A stretch of DNA of 6,033 bases, taken from positions 1 to 6,033 of the forward strand of contig JAYTCQ010000404.1 of the NCBI GenBank assembly GCA_043736395.1. The letters run 5' to 3'. Source of the DNA: JAFDVL01 sp043736395 (GTDB lineage Bacteria; Acidobacteriota; Blastocatellia; RBC074). The notes below the pieces were generated by a model that ran no database searches, had not been told where the DNA came from, and saw only the letters and a program-made list of their open reading frames with translations. Numbering within the stretch: position 1 is the stretch's first letter; each line of letters begins with the position of its first letter. Shown piece after piece: positions 5,965-6,033 of the stretch. The position numbers and the translations under genes were made by a program.

Positions 5965-6033
5965 GACAGGATTGACAAGATGAACAGGATTTACGTACGA
6001 CCAATATTCATCAGTGTTTCTTATCATCTTGTT
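5965..6033. repeat. 9-base-period repeat with the start of an inverted partner
   Basis: Three consecutive 9-base units at 5965-5991 follow the pattern (G/A)ACA(G/A)GAT(T/G); the next nine bases have lost the pattern. At 6024-6032 TCATCTTGT is the exact reverse complement of ACAAGATGA at 5975-5983, and the window ends straight after it, so a longer inverted partner probably continues to the right. Similar ACAGGATT-type tracts occur in intergenic repeats of many environmental bacteria; that comparison is from memory. It begins 24 bases after the SRPBCC stop, and I see no separate terminator there. Confidence 0.6.

Overview
This window carries ordinary bacterial chromosomal genes with a small accessory edge at its left end. 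I see no phage, insertion sequence, CRISPR array, rRNA or tRNA gene. Base composition varies: 241-300 inside the first gene holds 16 G/C in 60 bases, while 1681-1740 inside the oxidoreductase gene holds 35 in 60. A Tat-exported Gfo/Idh/MocA oxidoreductase and the strong AGGAGG-type ribosome sites on the minus-strand genes fit a Gram-negative environmental lineage. Acidobacteriota (Blastocatellia-like) is my best guess. Bacteroidota is possible but less likely, because that phylum rarely uses such ribosome sites. The taxonomic call is inference.

Layout. Positions 1-961 (+) hold the tail of one reading frame and an unrecognised AT-rich 300-aa gene. That gene ends inside a perfect 42-bp palindrome (944-985), which reads as a two-way terminator shared with the convergent gene on its right. 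Positions 993-3427 (-) hold two genes with strong ribosome sites: a Tat-signal Gfo/Idh/MocA oxidoreductase and, upstream of it, a membrane-anchored DUF2167 protein. Positions 3428-3682 form a divergent intergenic region. From 3683 everything reads on the plus strand: a VOC/PhnB-like protein, a membrane-anchored alpha/beta hydrolase 17 bases downstream, an intergenic stretch with a gene relic and a promoter/operator-like region, then an ArsR-type repressor overlapping an SRPBCC/AHSA1 gene by four bases. The right edge (5965-6033) holds a 9-base-period repeat and the start of a possible inverted partner.

The least expected signal is between the genes. Positions 4916-5032 read as the C-terminal end of ThiC (phosphomethylpyrimidine synthase), starting at the last cysteine of its iron-sulfur motif, with no ThiC body anywhere in the window. 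A second, more decayed piece with the same tail (GNLPEGV against GNLPDGV) lies at 3571-3615. Each sits just upstream of a plus-strand gene or gene pair.

The ArsR and SRPBCC genes form a familiar repressor-plus-effector operon. The VOC and hydrolase genes are probably co-transcribed. No new multi-gene system can be defended here.
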